Shown here piece by piece: positions 37,530 to 52,500 of a stretch of 64,000 bases of DNA. The position numbers and the translations under genes are program-made. The stretch lies in NCBI GenBank assembly GCA_034336665.1, contig JAPFBE010000070.1:124001-188000 (forward strand), written 5' to 3'. This stretch comes from Luscinia megarhynchos. Its lineage: Eukaryota > Chordata > Aves > Passeriformes > Turdidae. Positions within the stretch are counted from its first letter, which is position 1. Each line of letters begins with the position of its first letter. The notes under the pieces were generated by a model. It did not search any database, had not been told where the DNA came from, and worked only from the letters and a program-made list of their open reading frames with translations.

Positions 37530-39760
37530 GTGAGACCCCCAAAAATCCCCAAAATCCCCCAAAAATCCTGATGGGAACCCCCTAAAACCCCCACAGTGTC
37601 ACTGGTGTCACCCCAGTGTCACCCCAGTGTCACCCCCACCTGGGCTACCTGTTGAGAATAGTGGGATCGGGCTGGGTGAGACCCCCAAAAATCCCCAAAA
37701 CCCCCAAAATCCTGATGGGAACCCCCAAAACCCCCACAGTGTCAGTGGTGTCACCCCCTGTGTCACCCCCTGTGTCACCCCTGTGCCACCCCAGTGTCAC
37801 CCCAGTGTCACTCCCCTGTGTCACCCCCCACCTGGGCTACCTGCTGGAGAACAGCGGGATCGGGCTGGGTGAGACCCCCAAAATCCCCAAAAATCCCAAA
37901 AATCACCCCCAGAAACCCCCAGTGTCACTGGTGTCACCCTGTGTCACCCCAGTGTCACCCTGTGTCACTGGTGTCACCCCTGTGCCACCCCCACCTGGGC
38001 TACCTGCTGGAGAACAGCGGGATCGGGCTGGGTGAGACCCCAAAAATCCCCAAAATCCCCAAAATCCAAAAATCCAACCTGGGACCCCTGTGTCACTGGT
38101 GTCACCCCAGTGTCACCCCTGTGTCACCCCTGTGTCACTGGTGTCACCCCTGTGTCACCCCTGTGTCACCCCCACCTGAGCTACCTGGTTGGAGAACAGC
38201 GGGATCGGACTCGTGTGAGACCCCAAAATCCCCAAAAATCCCCCAAAATCCTGATGGGAACCCCCAAAACCCCCCCAGTGTCACTGGTGTCACCCCAGTG
38301 TCACCCCTGTGTCACTCCCACCTGGGCTACCTTGCTGGAGAACAAGTGGGATCGGGCTGGGTGAGACCCCAAAAATCCCCAAAAACCCCCCAAAAATCAC
38401 CCCCAGAAACCCACTGTGTCAGTGGTGTCACCCCAGTGTCACCCCCTGTGTCACCCCCTGTGTCACTCCCCTGTGTCACCCCCTGTGTCACTCCCACCTG
38501 GGCTACCTGCTGGAGAACAGCGGGATCGGGCTGGGTGAGACCCCCAAAAATCCCCCAAAATCCCCCAAAAATCCAAAAAATCCAACCTGGGACCCCCCTG
38601 GTGTCACTGGTGTCACCCCTGTGTCACCCCCCCAGCGTCACTGGTGTCACCCCCTGTGTCACCCCTGTGTCACCCCCCGCGTCACCCCCCCACCTGGGCT
38701 ACCTGTTGGAGAACAGCGGGATCGGACTCGGTGAGACCCCAAAAAATCCCCCCCCAAATTATCCTGGGACCCCCCAAAACCCCCCAGTGTCACCAGTGTC
38801 ACCCCTAGTGTCACTGGTGTCACCCCTGTGCCACCCCCACCTGAGCTACCTGCTGGAGAATAGTGGGATCGAGGGCTCGGTGAGACCCCCAAAATCCCCC
38901 AAAATCCCCAAAATCCAACCTGGGACCCCCCAGAACACACCTGTGTCCCTGGTGTCACCCCCTGTGTCACCCCTGTGTCACTCCCACTGTCACCCCTGTG
39001 TCACCCCCAGTGTCACTCCCCTCACCTGGGCTACCTGCTGGAGAACAGCTGGATTGGGCTGGGCGAGACCCCAAAAATCCCAAAATCCCCCCAAAAATCA
39101 CCCCCAGAAACCCCCCCAGTGTCACCTCTGTGTCCTCAGTGTCACCCCCATGCTGCTCACTGTCACCCCCTGTGTCACCCCCTGTGTCACCCCCACCCAG
39201 CTACCTGCTGGAGAACAGCGGGATCGGGCTGGGTGAGACCCCAAAAAATCCCTAAAAATCCCCCCAAAATCCTGATGGGAAACCCCCAAAAACCCCCCAG
39301 TGTCACTGGTGTCACCCCTGTGTCACCCCTGTGTCACCCCTGTGTACCCTGTGTCACCCCCACCTGAGCTACCTGCTGGAGAACAGCGGGATCGGGCTGG
39401 AGTGAGACCCCAAAAATCCCCAAAAAATCCCCCTAAAAATCCCCAAAAATCACCTCCCCAGAAACCCCCAGTGTCACCTCTGTGTCCTCAGTGTCACCCC
39501 CATGCTGTCACTGTCACCCCTGTGTCACCCCTGTGTCACCCCCCACCCGAGCTACCTTGCTGGAGAACAGCTGGATCGGGCTGGGAGTGAGACCCCCAAA
39601 AATCCCAAAATCCCCCCAAAAATCCTGATGTGGAACCCCCCAAAAACCCCCCCAGTGTCACTGGTGTCACCCCTGTGTCACCCCCTTTGTCACCCCCACC
39701 TGGGCTACCTGTTGGAGAACAGCGGGATTGAGCTGGGTGAGACCCCAAAATCCCCCAAAA
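37530..39760 (+). repeat. Thirteen tandem copies of the exon M donor edge
   Basis: The unit (~165 bp) is CACCTGGGCTACCTGCTGGA-GAACAGCGGGATCGGGCTGG|GTGAGACCCC, then CCAAAAATCCCC and GTGTCACTGGTGTCACCCC runs. Exon-edge copies end near 37675, 37868, 38031, 38213, 38360, 38534, 38730, 38879, 39062, 39232, 39401, 39576 and 39736. Most keep GTGAG; the copy at 39062 has GCGAG, and those at 39401 and 39576 gained a base before GTGAG. The complete exon is the first member. Confidence 0.93.
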
Positions 39761-39779
39761 ATCCCCCTCAAAAATCCAA

Positions 39780-40625
39780 CCTGGGATCCCTCCAGTGTCA
39801 CCTCCTGTGTCCCTGGTGTCCCCTCCCTGCCACCCCTCACTCCTGTCACTGTCCCCTCAGTGCCACCCCCTGTCCCCTCCTGTCCCCTGTGTCCTGTTGT
39901 CACCTTGAGGGGGACCCTCTGCCCCCATTCTGTCTCCCCCCATGTCCCAAATTTGTCCCAAATTTGTCCCCAAATTTGTCCCCATGTCCCCTTAATTTGT
40001 CCCCAAATTTGTCCCAAATTTGTCCCCCTGTCCCAAATTTGTCCCCAAATTTGTCCCCAATTTGTCCCCAACTTGTCCCTCCCCTGTCCCAAATTTGTCC
40101 CTCAACTTGTCCCTTAATTTGTCCCAAATTTGTCCCCAAATTTGTCCCCGTTGTCCCTAATTTGTCCCCAAATTTGTCCCCAAATTTGTCCCCTGTCCCA
40201 AATTTGTCCCCAACTTGTCCCTAATTTGACCCTAAATTTGTCCTCAAATTTGTCCCCAATTTGTCCCTCATGATCCTAATTTGTCCCAAATTTGTCCCAA
40301 ATTTGTCCCCAAATTTGTCCCCATGTCCCCTAATTTGTCCCTCAATTTGTCCCGCAATTTGTCCCCAAATTTGTCCCAAATTTGTCCCCCAAAAATTTGT
40401 CCCCAATTTGTCCCCAAATTTGTCCCCCTGTCCCAAATTTGTCCCTAATTTGTCCCAATTTGTCCCCAAATTTGTCCCAAATTTGTCCCCCAAAAATTTG
40501 TCCCCTGTCCCAAATTTGTCCCCTTGTCCCCACTTGTCCCCAATTTGTCCCCAATTTGTCCCCAAATTTGTCCCAAATTTGTCCCCATGTCCCCAACTTG
40601 TCCCCAACGTGTCCCCTGTCCCCAG
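39780..40625. repeat. AATTTGTCCCCA array before exon N
   Basis: A ~10-13-bp unit (AAATTTGTCCCC, ACTTGTCCCC, CCCCTGTCCC) with near-pure stretches between 39950 and 40610. The 39780-39950 lead-in is CCTCCTGTCCCCTGTG-like. No exon-edge copies upstream of exon N; its acceptor is simply GTGTCCCCTGTCCCCAG. Confidence 0.9.
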
Positions 40626-40717
40626 GCATGCAGGGCTCCCACCCCTGGGACCTGGCGCCACCGGGTCATCGACAACAACGCAGCTGGCTGGCGCTGAAGG
40701 AGCAGGACCTGGAGAAG
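40626..40717 (+). CDS. RYR1: RYR1 exon N: GMQGSTPL...IDNNELALALKEQDLEK
   Basis: GCATGCAGGGCTCC encodes (G)MQGS after the split Gly of exon M. ATCGACAACAACG gives IDNN, and GCTGAAGGAGCAGGACCTGG gives LKEQDLEK. Several single-base indels lie between (expected [20 protein letters not shown]). The donor is GAGAAG|GTGGGG. The segment belongs to the bridging solenoid. Its last ~45 bases are repeated seven times in the following 2.7 kb, some copies reading GACAACGAGCTGGCGCT, closer to the expected NNELA than the full exon itself. Confidence 0.85.
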
Positions 40718-43900
<3,183 letters not shown>

Positions 43901-45009
43901 CCCTAATCCCCCAATGTCCCCTCTGTGTGTCCTCAGTGTCCCCAAATGTCCCCAAATGTCCCCAAATGTCACCTGTCCCAGGTGGTGACGTGAGCCTGGC
44001 GAAGCTGCGCCCGCAGAGTCACCCCAAAAACTGCTGCACTCTCAAACTCCCCCGTGTCCCCTGGGTGTCCCCAGTGTCCCCTGGGTGTCCCTCAATGTCC
44101 CCTAATGTCCCCAATGTCCCTGATGTCCCCAATGTCCCCCTGATGCCACCCTCTGTGTCCCCAAATGTCACCTGTCCCAGGTGGTGACGCATCTGGCGAG
44201 CTGCGCCTGCAGAGTCACCCCAAAACTGCTGCACTCCCCGAACTCCCCGTGTCCCCTGGGTGTCCCCAGTGTCCCCTGGGTGTCCCCAAATGTCCCCGAT
44301 GTCCCCTGATGCCACCTCTGTGTCCCCAAATGTCACCTGTGGCAGGTGGTGACGCATCCTGGCGAAGCCGCGCCTGCAGAGTCACCCCAAAACTGCTGCA
44401 CCCCGAACTCCCCGTGTCCCCTGGGTGTCCCCAATGTCCCCAATGTCCCCTGTGTGTCCCAAATGTCACCTGGGTGTCCCAAATGTCCCCAAATGTCACC
44501 TGATCTCACCTGTCTCAGGTGGTGACGCATCTATGAAGCTGGGCGGCCTGCAGAGTCACCCCAAAACTGCTGCAGCCCGAACTCCCCGTGTCCCCTGGGT
44601 GTCCCCCTAATGTCCCTCAGTGTCCCCTGGGTGTCCCCTGGTGTCCCCTGGGTGTCCCCTAATGTCCCCAAATGTCCCCAAATGTCCCCAAATGTCACCT
44701 GGCCTCACCTGTCCCAGGTGGTGACGCATCTGGCGAAGCTGCACCCCTGCAGAGCTGCCCCAAAAACTGCTGCACCCCGAACTCCCCCGTGTCCCTGGGT
44801 GTCCCCAATGTCCCCAATGTGTCCCCAATGTCCCCAAATGTCACCTGACAACACCTGTCCCAGGTGGTGACGTACCTGGCGAGCTGCATCCTGCAGAGCT
44901 GCCCCAAAAACTGCTGCAGCCCCGAACTCCCCCGTGTCCCCTGGGTGTCCCCAAATGTCCCCAGTGTCCCCTGTGTGTCCCAAATGTCCCCAAATGTCAC
45001 CTGTGGCAG
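43901..45009 (+). repeat. Six tandem copies of the exon O acceptor edge
   Basis: Copies start near 43982, 44181, 44346, 44519, 44718 and 44864 after CTGTCCCAG, CTGTGGCAG or CTGTCTCAG. Each has GTGGTGACG, CTGGCGARGCTGC and CTGCAGAG, then CACCCCAAAACTGCTGC or GCCCCAAAAACTGCTGC, where the true exon reads GCTGCCCCCATGCTGCTG. Then ACCCCGAACTCCCCGTGTCC and AATGTCCCC repeat follow. Spacing is 146-199 bp. The complete exon is at 45010. Confidence 0.9.
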
Positions 45010-45155
45010 GTGGTGACGTGACCTGGCGAAGCTGCGGCCTGCAGAGCTGCCCCCATGCTGCTGGCCAAGGGGCTACCCCCGACATCGGCTGGAACCCCCT
45101 GCGCGTGTAGAAGTACCTGGACTTCCCCTGCGCGCTTCGGCCGTGTTTGTCAACG
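45010..45155 (+). CDS. RYR1: RYR1 exon O: VV..[22 protein letters not shown]...
   Basis: The conserved reading [28 protein letters not shown] and KYLDFLRFAVFVNG is recovered once a few indels are allowed: an extra G in GACGTGACC, bases missing around GGGGCTACC, and an in-phase TAG in GCGTGTAGAAG that arises from the shift. SCPML and PDIGWNP are RyR signatures. The acceptor is ACCTGTGGCAG and the donor GTCAACG|GTGAGG. It sits in the human malignant-hyperthermia cluster. Both its edges are amplified, the acceptor side 6 times and the donor side 16 times. Confidence 0.88.
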
Positions 45156-47818
45156 GTGAGGCTGCACAGGTGTGCCCAGGTGTGCCCAGGTGTGCCCAGG
45201 TGTGCCCAGGTGTGACCAGGTGTCACTCAGGTGTCACTCAGGTGTCCCCATGTCCCCACCTGGCAGCAGTACCTGGATTTCCTGCACGTTGTCAATGGTG
45301 ACAGAGCCCCCAGGTGTGCCCAGGTGTGCCCAGGTGTGCCCAGGTGTGACCAGGTGTGCCCAAAGTGTCCCCAGGTCACCTCCAGGGGGATCCCCCGTGT
45401 CCCCACCTGGCAGCAGTACCTGGACTTCCTGCGCTTTGCCAATGGTGAGAGCTGTGCACAGGTGTGCCCAGGTGTGCCCAGGTGTGCCCAGGTGTGCCCA
45501 GGTGTCACTGTCAGGTGTCACTCAGGTGTGCCCAAGTGTCCCCACCTGGCAGCAGTACCTGGACTTCCCTAAGCCGCGTGTTTGTTAACGGTGAGGCGGC
45601 ACAGGTGTGCCCAGGTGTGCCCAGGTGTGCCCAGGTGTCACTCAGGTGTCACTCAGGTGTCCCCAAGTGTCCCCACCTGGCAGCAGTACCTGGACTTCCC
45701 TAAGCTTCGCCCGTGCGGGTTTGTCACAGGTGAGGCGGCTGCAGGTGTCCCAGGTGTGCCCAGGTGTGCCCAGGTGTGCCCAGGTGTCACTCAGGTGTCA
45801 CTCAGGTGTCACTCAGGGTGTCCCCAAGTGTCCCCACCTGGCAGCAGTACCTGGATTTCCTGCACTTTGTCAATGGTGACGGAGCCCCAGGTGTGCCCAG
45901 GTGTGCCCAGGTGTGCCCAGGTGTGCCCAGGTGTCACTCAGGTGTCCCCAAGTGTCACTCAGGTGTCCCCAAGTGTCACTCAGGTGTCCCCAAGTTTCCC
46001 CACCTGGCAGCAGTACCTGGACTTCCTGTGCTTTGCCAATGGTGAGAGCGGCACAGGTGTGCCCAGGTGTGCCCAGGTGTGCCCAGGTGTCACTCAGGTG
46101 TGCCCAGGTGTCACTCAGGTGTCACTCAGGTGTCCCCAGGTGTCCCCAGGTGTCCCCACCTGGCAGCAGTACCTGGACTTCCTGCACGTTGTCAATGGTG
46201 ACGGAGCCCCAGGTGTGCCCAGGTGTGCCCAGGTGTGCCCAGGTGTCACTCAGGTGTCACTCAGGTGTCCCTCAGGTGTCCCCAAGTGTCCCCACCTGGC
46301 AGCAGTACCTGGACTTCATGTACTTTGTCAATGGTGACGGAGCCCCAGGTGTGCCCAGGTGTGCCCAGGTGTGCCCAGGTGTGCCCAGGTGTCACTCCAG
46401 GTGTGCCCAGGTGTCACTCAGGTGTCACTCAGGTGTCCCCAGGTGTCCCCAGGTCACCTCCAGGGGGTCCTTGTGTCCCCCACCTGGCAGCAGTACCCTC
46501 GACTTCCCGCGCTTTGTCAATGTTGAGAGAGGCACAGGTGTGCCCAGGTGTGCCCAGGTGTGCCCAGGTGTGCCCAGGTGTCACTCAGGTGTCCCCACCT
46601 GGCAGCAGTACCTGGATTTCCTGCACTTTGTCAATGGTGACAGAGCCCCAGGTGTGCCCAGGTGTGCCCAGGTGTGTCCAGGTGTCACTCAGGTGTCACT
46701 CAGGTGTCACTCAGGTGTCCCCAAGTGTCCCCACCTGGCAGCAGTACCTGGATTTCCTGCACGTTGTCAATGGTGACAGAGCCCCCAGGTGTGCCCAGGT
46801 GTGCCCAGGTGTGTCCAGGTGTCCCCAAGTGTCACTCAGGTGTCACTCAGGTGTCCCCAAGTGTCCCCACCTGGCAGCAGTACCTGGATTTCCTGCGCTT
46901 CGCCGTGTTTGTCAACGGTGAGAGCGGCACAGGTGTGCCCAGGTGTGCCCAGGTGTGCCCAGGTGTGACCAGGTGTCACTCAGGTGTCCCCAGGTCACCT
47001 CCAGGGGGGTCCTTGTGTCACACCCGGCAGCAGTACCTGGACTTCCCGCGAGCTTTGTCAACGGGTGAGAGTGGCACAGGTGTGCCCAGGTGTGCCCAGG
47101 TGTGCCCAGGGTGTGCCCAGGTGTGCCCAGGTGTCCCCAAGTGTCACTCAGGTGTCACTCAGGTGTCCCCAAGTGTCCCCACCTGGCAGCAGTACCTGGA
47201 CTTCCCGCGGCGCCATGTTCGAGTCAATCGGTGAGAGCGGCACAGTGCCCAGGGTGTGCCCAGGTGTGCCCAGGTGTGCCCAGGTGTGCCCAGGTGTCAC
47301 TCAGGTGTCACTCAGGTGTCACTCAGGTGTCCCCAAGTGTCCCCACCTGGCAGCAGTACCTGGATTTCCTGCACTTTGTCAATGGTGACAGAGCCCCAGG
47401 TGTGCCCAGGTGTGCCCAGGTGTGCCCAGGTGTGCCCAGGTGTGCCCAGGTGTCACTCAGGTGTCACTCCAGGTGTGCCCAGGTGTGCCCCGAGGTGTGC
47501 CCAGGTGTGCCCAGGTGTCACTCAGGTGTCACTCAGGTGTGCCCAGGTGTGCCCAGGTGTGCCCAGGTGTGCCCAGGTGTGCCCAGGTGTCACTCAGGTG
47601 TCACTCAGGTGTGCCCAGGGGGCCCAGGTGTGCCCAGGTGTCACTCAGGTGTGCCCAGGTGTCACTCAGGTGTCCCCAAGTGTCACTCAGGTGTCCCCAA
47701 GTGTCCCCACCTGGCAGCAGTACCTGGATTTCCTGCACTTTTCAATGGTGACAGAGCCCCCAGGTGTGCCCAGGTGTGCCCAGGTGTGCCCAGGTGTGCC
47801 CAGGTGTGCCCAGGTGTC
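45156..47818 (+). repeat. CAGGTGTGCC array with 16 copies of the exon O donor edge
   Basis: A ~10-bp unit (CCCAGGTGTG, CTCAGGTGTCA) interrupted every ~115-370 bp by CCCCACCTGGCAGCAGTACC-TGGACTTCCTGCGCTTTG and CAATGGTGAGAG, the last ~40 bases of exon O with donor. Copies lie near 45264, 45411, 45550, 45681, 45842, 46006, 46166, 46298, 46486, 46603, 46741, 46877, 47030, 47187, 47350 and 47717. Some, such as 46877 (TTCGCCGTGTTTGTCAACGG), preserve the exon end better than the full exon. CCAG|GTGTG recurs in nearly every unit. Confidence 0.93.
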
Positions 47819-50522
47819 CCCTGAATTTGTGTTTTGGGGATTTTGGGGTGAATTTTGGGGTCCCTGCGCTGGGATTTTTGGGTTTCCTGTTTCAGGGAAT
47901 TTTTGGATTTGTGCTCTGGGGATTTTGGGGTGAATTTTGGGGTGCCTGTGCTGGAGGTTTTAGGGGTTTTAGGGATTCCTGTTTTAGGGATTTTTTGGGT
48001 TTTCTTTCTGTGGATTCTGGGGCGTCCCTGTGAATTTTGGGGTGCTTGTGCTGGGATTTTAGAGTTCCCTTTTTAGGGATTTTGTATGTTTGTGTTTTGG
48101 GGATTTTGGGGTGTCCTGTGAATTTTGGGGGTCCCTGCTGGGATTTTCTTGGGTTTCTGTTTCAGGGATTTTTGGATTTGTGCTCTGGGGATTTTGGGAT
48201 GAATTTTTGGGGTCCCTGTGCTGGAGGTTTTAGGGTTTTAGGGATTCCTGTTTTAGGGATTTTTTGGGTTTTCTTTCTGTGGATCTCTGGGGCATCCCTG
48301 TGAATTTTGGGGTCCCCTGAGCTGGGATTATAGAGTTCCCTTTATGGATTTTGTATGTTTGTGTTTTGGGGATTTTGGGGTGTCCCTGTGAATTTTGGGG
48401 TGCTTGTGCTGGGATTTTAGAGTTCCCTTTTCAGGGATTTTGTATGTTTGTGTTTTGGGGATTTTGGGGTGTCCCTGTGAATTTTGGGGTGCCTGTGCTG
48501 GGATTTTAGAGTTCCCTTTTCAGGGATTTTGTATGTTTGTGTTTTGGGGATTTTGGGGTGAATTTTGGGGTGCCTGTGCTGGGATTTTAGAGTTCCCTTT
48601 TCAGGGATTTTGTATGTTTGTGTTTTGGGGATTTTGGGGTGTCCTGTGAATTTTGGGGTCCCTGTGCTGGGATTTTTGGGTTTCCTGTTTTAGAGGCTTT
48701 GTGGTTTTGTGTTTAGGGGTTTTTGGGGCATCCCTGTAAATTTTGGGGTTTGATATTTTCAGGGGAGAGCGTGGAGCAGAACCCAACGTGGTGGTTCGGC
48801 CGCTGATCTGGGGGTCCCTGTTCTGGGGATTTTGGGGGTCCCCATTTTGGGGTTTTTGGGGCATCCCTGTAAATTTTGGGGTTTGATATTTTCAGGGGAG
48901 AGCGTGGAGGAGAACCCACCGTGGTGGTTCGGCCGCTGATCTGGGGTTCCCTGTTCTGGGGATTTTGGGGGTCCACATTTTGAGATTTTTGGGGCATCCC
49001 TGTAAATTTTGGGGTTTGGTATTTTCGGGGAGAGCATGGGGGAGAACCCAACGTGGTGCTGTGGCTGCTGATCCTGTGCTGGGATTTTTGGGTTCCCTGT
49101 TTCAGGGATTTTTTGGATTTGTGCTCTGGGGATTTTGGGGTGAATTTTGGGGTCCCTGTGCTGGAGGTTTTAGGGGTTTTAGGGATTCCTGTTTTAGGGC
49201 TTTTTTGGGTTTTCTTTCTGTGGATTCTGGGGCGTCCCTGTGAATTTTGGGGTGCTTGTGCTGGGATTTTAGAGTTCCCTTTTTAGGGATTTTGTATGTT
49301 TGTGTTTTGGGGATTTTGGGGTGCCCTGTGAATTTTGGGGTCCCTGTGCTGGGATTTTAGAGTTCCCTGTTTCAGGAATTTTTGGATTTGTGCTCTGGGG
49401 ATTTTGGGGTGAATTTTGGGGTCCCTGTGCTGGAGGTTTTAGGGGTTTTAGGGATACCTGTTTTAGGGCTTTTTTGGGTTTTCTTTCTGTGGATTCCGGG
49501 GCGTCCCTGTGAATTTTGGGGTGCCTGCGCTGGAATTTTAGAGCTCCCTTTTTAGGGATTTTGTATGTTTGTGTTTTGGGGATTTTGGGGTGAATTTTGG
49601 GGTGCATGCGCTGGGATTTTAGAGTTCCCTTTTTAGGGATTTTGTATGCTTGTGTTTTGGGGATTTGGGGGTGTCCTGTGAATTTTGGGGTCCCTGTGCT
49701 GGGATTTTTGGGTTTCCTGTTTTAGAGGCTTTGTGGTTTTGTGTTTTGAGGTTTTTGGGGCACCCCTGTAAATTTTGGGGTTCGATATTTTCATGGGAGA
49801 GCGTGGAGGAGAACCCACCGTGGTGGTTCGGCTGCCGATCTGGGGATTTTGGGAGTCCCCATTTTGGGGTTTTTGGGGCATCCCTGTAAATTTTTGGGGT
49901 TTAATATTTTCAGGGAGAGCGTGGAGGAGAGAACCCAACGTGGTGGTTCGGCTGCTGATCTGAGGGATTTTTGGGGTCCACATTTGGGGTTTTTAGGCGT
50001 CCCTGTAAATTTTGGGGTTCGATATTTTCATGGGAGGGAGCGTGGAGGAGAGCCCACAGTGGTGGTGGTTCGCTGCTGATCTAGGGATTTTAGGGGTCCA
50101 CATTTGGGGGATTTTGGGGCATCCCTGTAAATTTTGGGATCTGATTTCTTTAGGGGAGAGCGTGGAGGAGAACCCACCGTGGTGGTTCGGCCGCTGATCT
50201 GGGGATTTTGGGAGTCCCCATTTTGGGGATTTTTGGGGATTTTAGGGCATCCCTGTAAATTTTGGGGTTTGATATTTTCAGGGGAGAGCGTGGAGGAGAA
50301 CCCAGCATGGTGGTTCGGCAGCTGATCTGGGGATTTTGGGAGTCCCCATTTTGGGGATTTTGGGGCACCCTGTAAATTTTGGGGTTCGACATTTTTCAGG
50401 GGAGAGCGCGTGGAGGAGAACGCCAGCGTGGTGGTTCGGCCAGCTGATCTGGGGATTTTGGGGGTCCACATTTTGGGGATTTTGGGGCATCCCTGTAGAA
50501 TTTTGGGATGTGATTTCTTTAG
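47819..50522 (+). repeat. GATTTTGGGGTGAATTTTGGGG array with 9 copies of the exon P acceptor edge
   Basis: A G/T-rich array; 47819-48720 and 49080-49760 have long (~130-bp) units such as GTGCTGGGATTTTAGAGTTC. Exon P edge copies (GGGAGAGCGTGGAGGAGAAC, then CGTGGTGGTTCGGCYGCTGATC) begin near 48763, 48896, 49027, 49794, 49914, 50032, 50154, 50282 and 50400. Three copies (49027 CGGGG, 49794 and 50032 CATGGG) have lost the AG acceptor. The complete exon is at 50523. Confidence 0.92.
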
Positions 50523-50712
50523 GGGAGAGCGTGGAGGAGAACGCACAGCGTGGTGGTTCGGCTGTTGATCCATGAGGCCCGAGTGCTTGAGACAGGGCCA
50601 AGTGCTGCGCAGGGGCTGCAGCGGGCTGCTGGCGGCGATCCAGGAGCGCATGAGCACTCGCCAGAGACCCTCGCGACGGGACAGGACCCAGCGGGAGGAG
50701 AGAGGAGAACCC
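50523..50712 (+). CDS. RYR1: RYR1 exon P: ESVEENA-VVVRLLI.RPECL...GLLAAIQE...
   Basis: After the TTTCTTTAG acceptor comes GESVEENA, then VVVRLLI, with two extra bases in AACGCACAGCGTG. RPECL follows, then the GLQRAAGG/SGLLAAIQE zone (CTGCTGGCGGCGATCCAGGA), and DPARD-like and ERR-rich text to the donor CC|GTGAGG at about 50713. The exact last bases are uncertain because copies read GAGACC|GTGAGG and this one GAGAACCC|GTGAGG. The charged C-terminal part is variable in RyR1. Both edges are amplified (9 acceptor-side, 4 donor-side copies). Confidence 0.87.
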
Positions 50713-51440
50713 GTGAGGAGTGGGATTGGGATTATTATGGGATGGGATTGGGATTATTATGGGATGGGATTGGGGTTATTATGGGATTGGGATTGGGGTT
50801 ATTATGGGATTGGGATTGGGGGGCTGCTGGCTGATCCAGGACACGCTGAGCATCGCCCAGGACCCTGCACGGACGCGAGGGCCCAGCGAGGAGGAGAGAG
50901 AGAGACCGTGAGGAGTGGGATTGGGATTATTATGGGATGGGATTGGGATTATTATGGGATTGGGATTACTATGGCTGGGATGGGGTTGGGGCTGGGGGCT
51001 GCTGTGCTTGATCCAGGACGCAGCTGAGCATCGCTTGGGACCCCCTTGGGGGCAGGCCCAGCCGGGAGAGGAGAGAGGAGACCGTGAGGATTGGGATTGG
51101 GATTATTATGGGATTTGGGTTATTATGGGATTGGGATTAGGGGTTGGGGCTGGGGGCTGCTGGCCGGCGATCCAGGACAGCTAGTCGCCCAGGACCCCTG
51201 CAGGGGACGCAGACCCCAGGCGGGAGGAGGGAGAGGAGACCGTGAGGATTGGGATTGGGATTATTATGGGATGGGATTTGGGTTATTATGGGATTGGGAT
51301 TGGGGTTATTATGGGATTGGGATTGAGGTTATTATGGGGTTGGGGCTGGGGGCTGCTGGCGGCGATCCAGGGCGTGAGCATCGCTTAGGACCCGCGGGGC
51401 CAGGCCCAGCGGGAGGAGGGAGAGGAGACCGTGAGGATTG
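50713..51440 (+). repeat. Four copies of the exon P donor edge with GGGATTGGGATTATTAT repeats
   Basis: Units of ~170-190 bp. Each has GGGATTGGGATTATTATGGG repeats, then GGGGGCTGCTGGCGGCGATC-CAGGA (LLAAIQ), a GAGCATCGC..AGGACCC stretch, CAGCGGGAGGAGGGAGAGGA and GACC|GTGAGG. The exonic portions start near 50820, 50995, 51150 and 51347 and are ~90 bases long, the longest donor-edge copies in the window. They differ by many small indels. Confidence 0.9.
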
Positions 51441-52500
51441 GGATTATTATGGGATGGGATTGGAATGGGGAATGGGATTGGGAATGGGATTGGGAATGGA
51501 ATGGGAATGGGAATGGGAATGGGAATGGGATTGGGAATGGGAATGGGAATGGGATTGGGAATGGGAATGGGAACTGGGAATGGGAACTGGGAATGGGAAT
51601 GGGGAATGGGGAATGTGGAATGGGAATGGAATGGGAATGGGAATAGAATAGGATGGTGATAGGAATGAATTGGAATTGGAATGGGAAATGGGAATGGGAA
51701 TGGGAATGGAAATGGGATAAATGGGAATAGGGAATGGGAATGGGAATGGGAATGGAATGGGAATGGGAATGGGAATGGGAATGGAATGGAATGGAATAGG
51801 AATAGGAATGGGAATGGAATGGGAATGGGATTCAGTGGAAATGAGAGTGGGAATGGGATTGGAATGGAATGGGAATGGAAATGGGAATGGAAATGGGAAT
51901 GGGAACAGGAATCGGAACAGAATGGGAATGGGAAATGGGAATGGAATGGGAATGGGGAATGGGAATGGGAATGGGAAATGGAAATGGAAATGGAAATGGA
52001 AATGGAAATGGAAATGGAAATGGAAATGGAAATGGAAATGGAATGGAATGGAATGGGAATGGGAATTGGAATGGGGAATGGGAATGGAAATGGGATTGGG
52101 AATGAGATGAGAATGGGAATGGGATAGATGGGAATGGGGATGGGAGTGGAACTGGGGATGGAACTGGGAATGGGAATAGGAACAGGAATCCGGAACAGAA
52201 TGGGAATGGGAATGGGAATGGAAATGGGAATGGGGATGGGATTGGAATGGAATGAGAATGGGGATGGGAATGGAAATGGAATGGGAACAGGAATCCGGAA
52301 CAGAATGGAATGGGAATAGGAATGGGAATGGGGAAATGGGAATGGGGATGGGAATGGGAATGGAAATGGGATGGGAATGGGATTGGGAATGGGATTGGGA
52401 AATGGGAATGGGAATGGGAATGGGAACAGAATGAGAATGGGAAATGGGAATGGGAATGGGAAATGGGGAATGGGATAAATGGAATTGGGAACGGAGCTGA
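51441..52500. repeat. GGGAAT hexamer satellite
   Basis: About 1.06 kb of GGGAAT and GGAAAT hexamers with a pure GGAAAT run at ~51965-52040. It resembles the GGAAT family of simple satellites in motif only. All frames are open (MGMGMGNGN on +, FPFPFPIP on -). The ~130 bases after it (52500-52628) are unique-looking sequence leading to exon Q, with no recognised feature. Confidence 0.95.

Noticed and set aside
51441..52500. Pericentromeric satellite II/III
   Set aside because: Only the GGAAT-like motif is shared. The block is about 1 kb, is hexameric, and sits inside a gene intron between identified exons.
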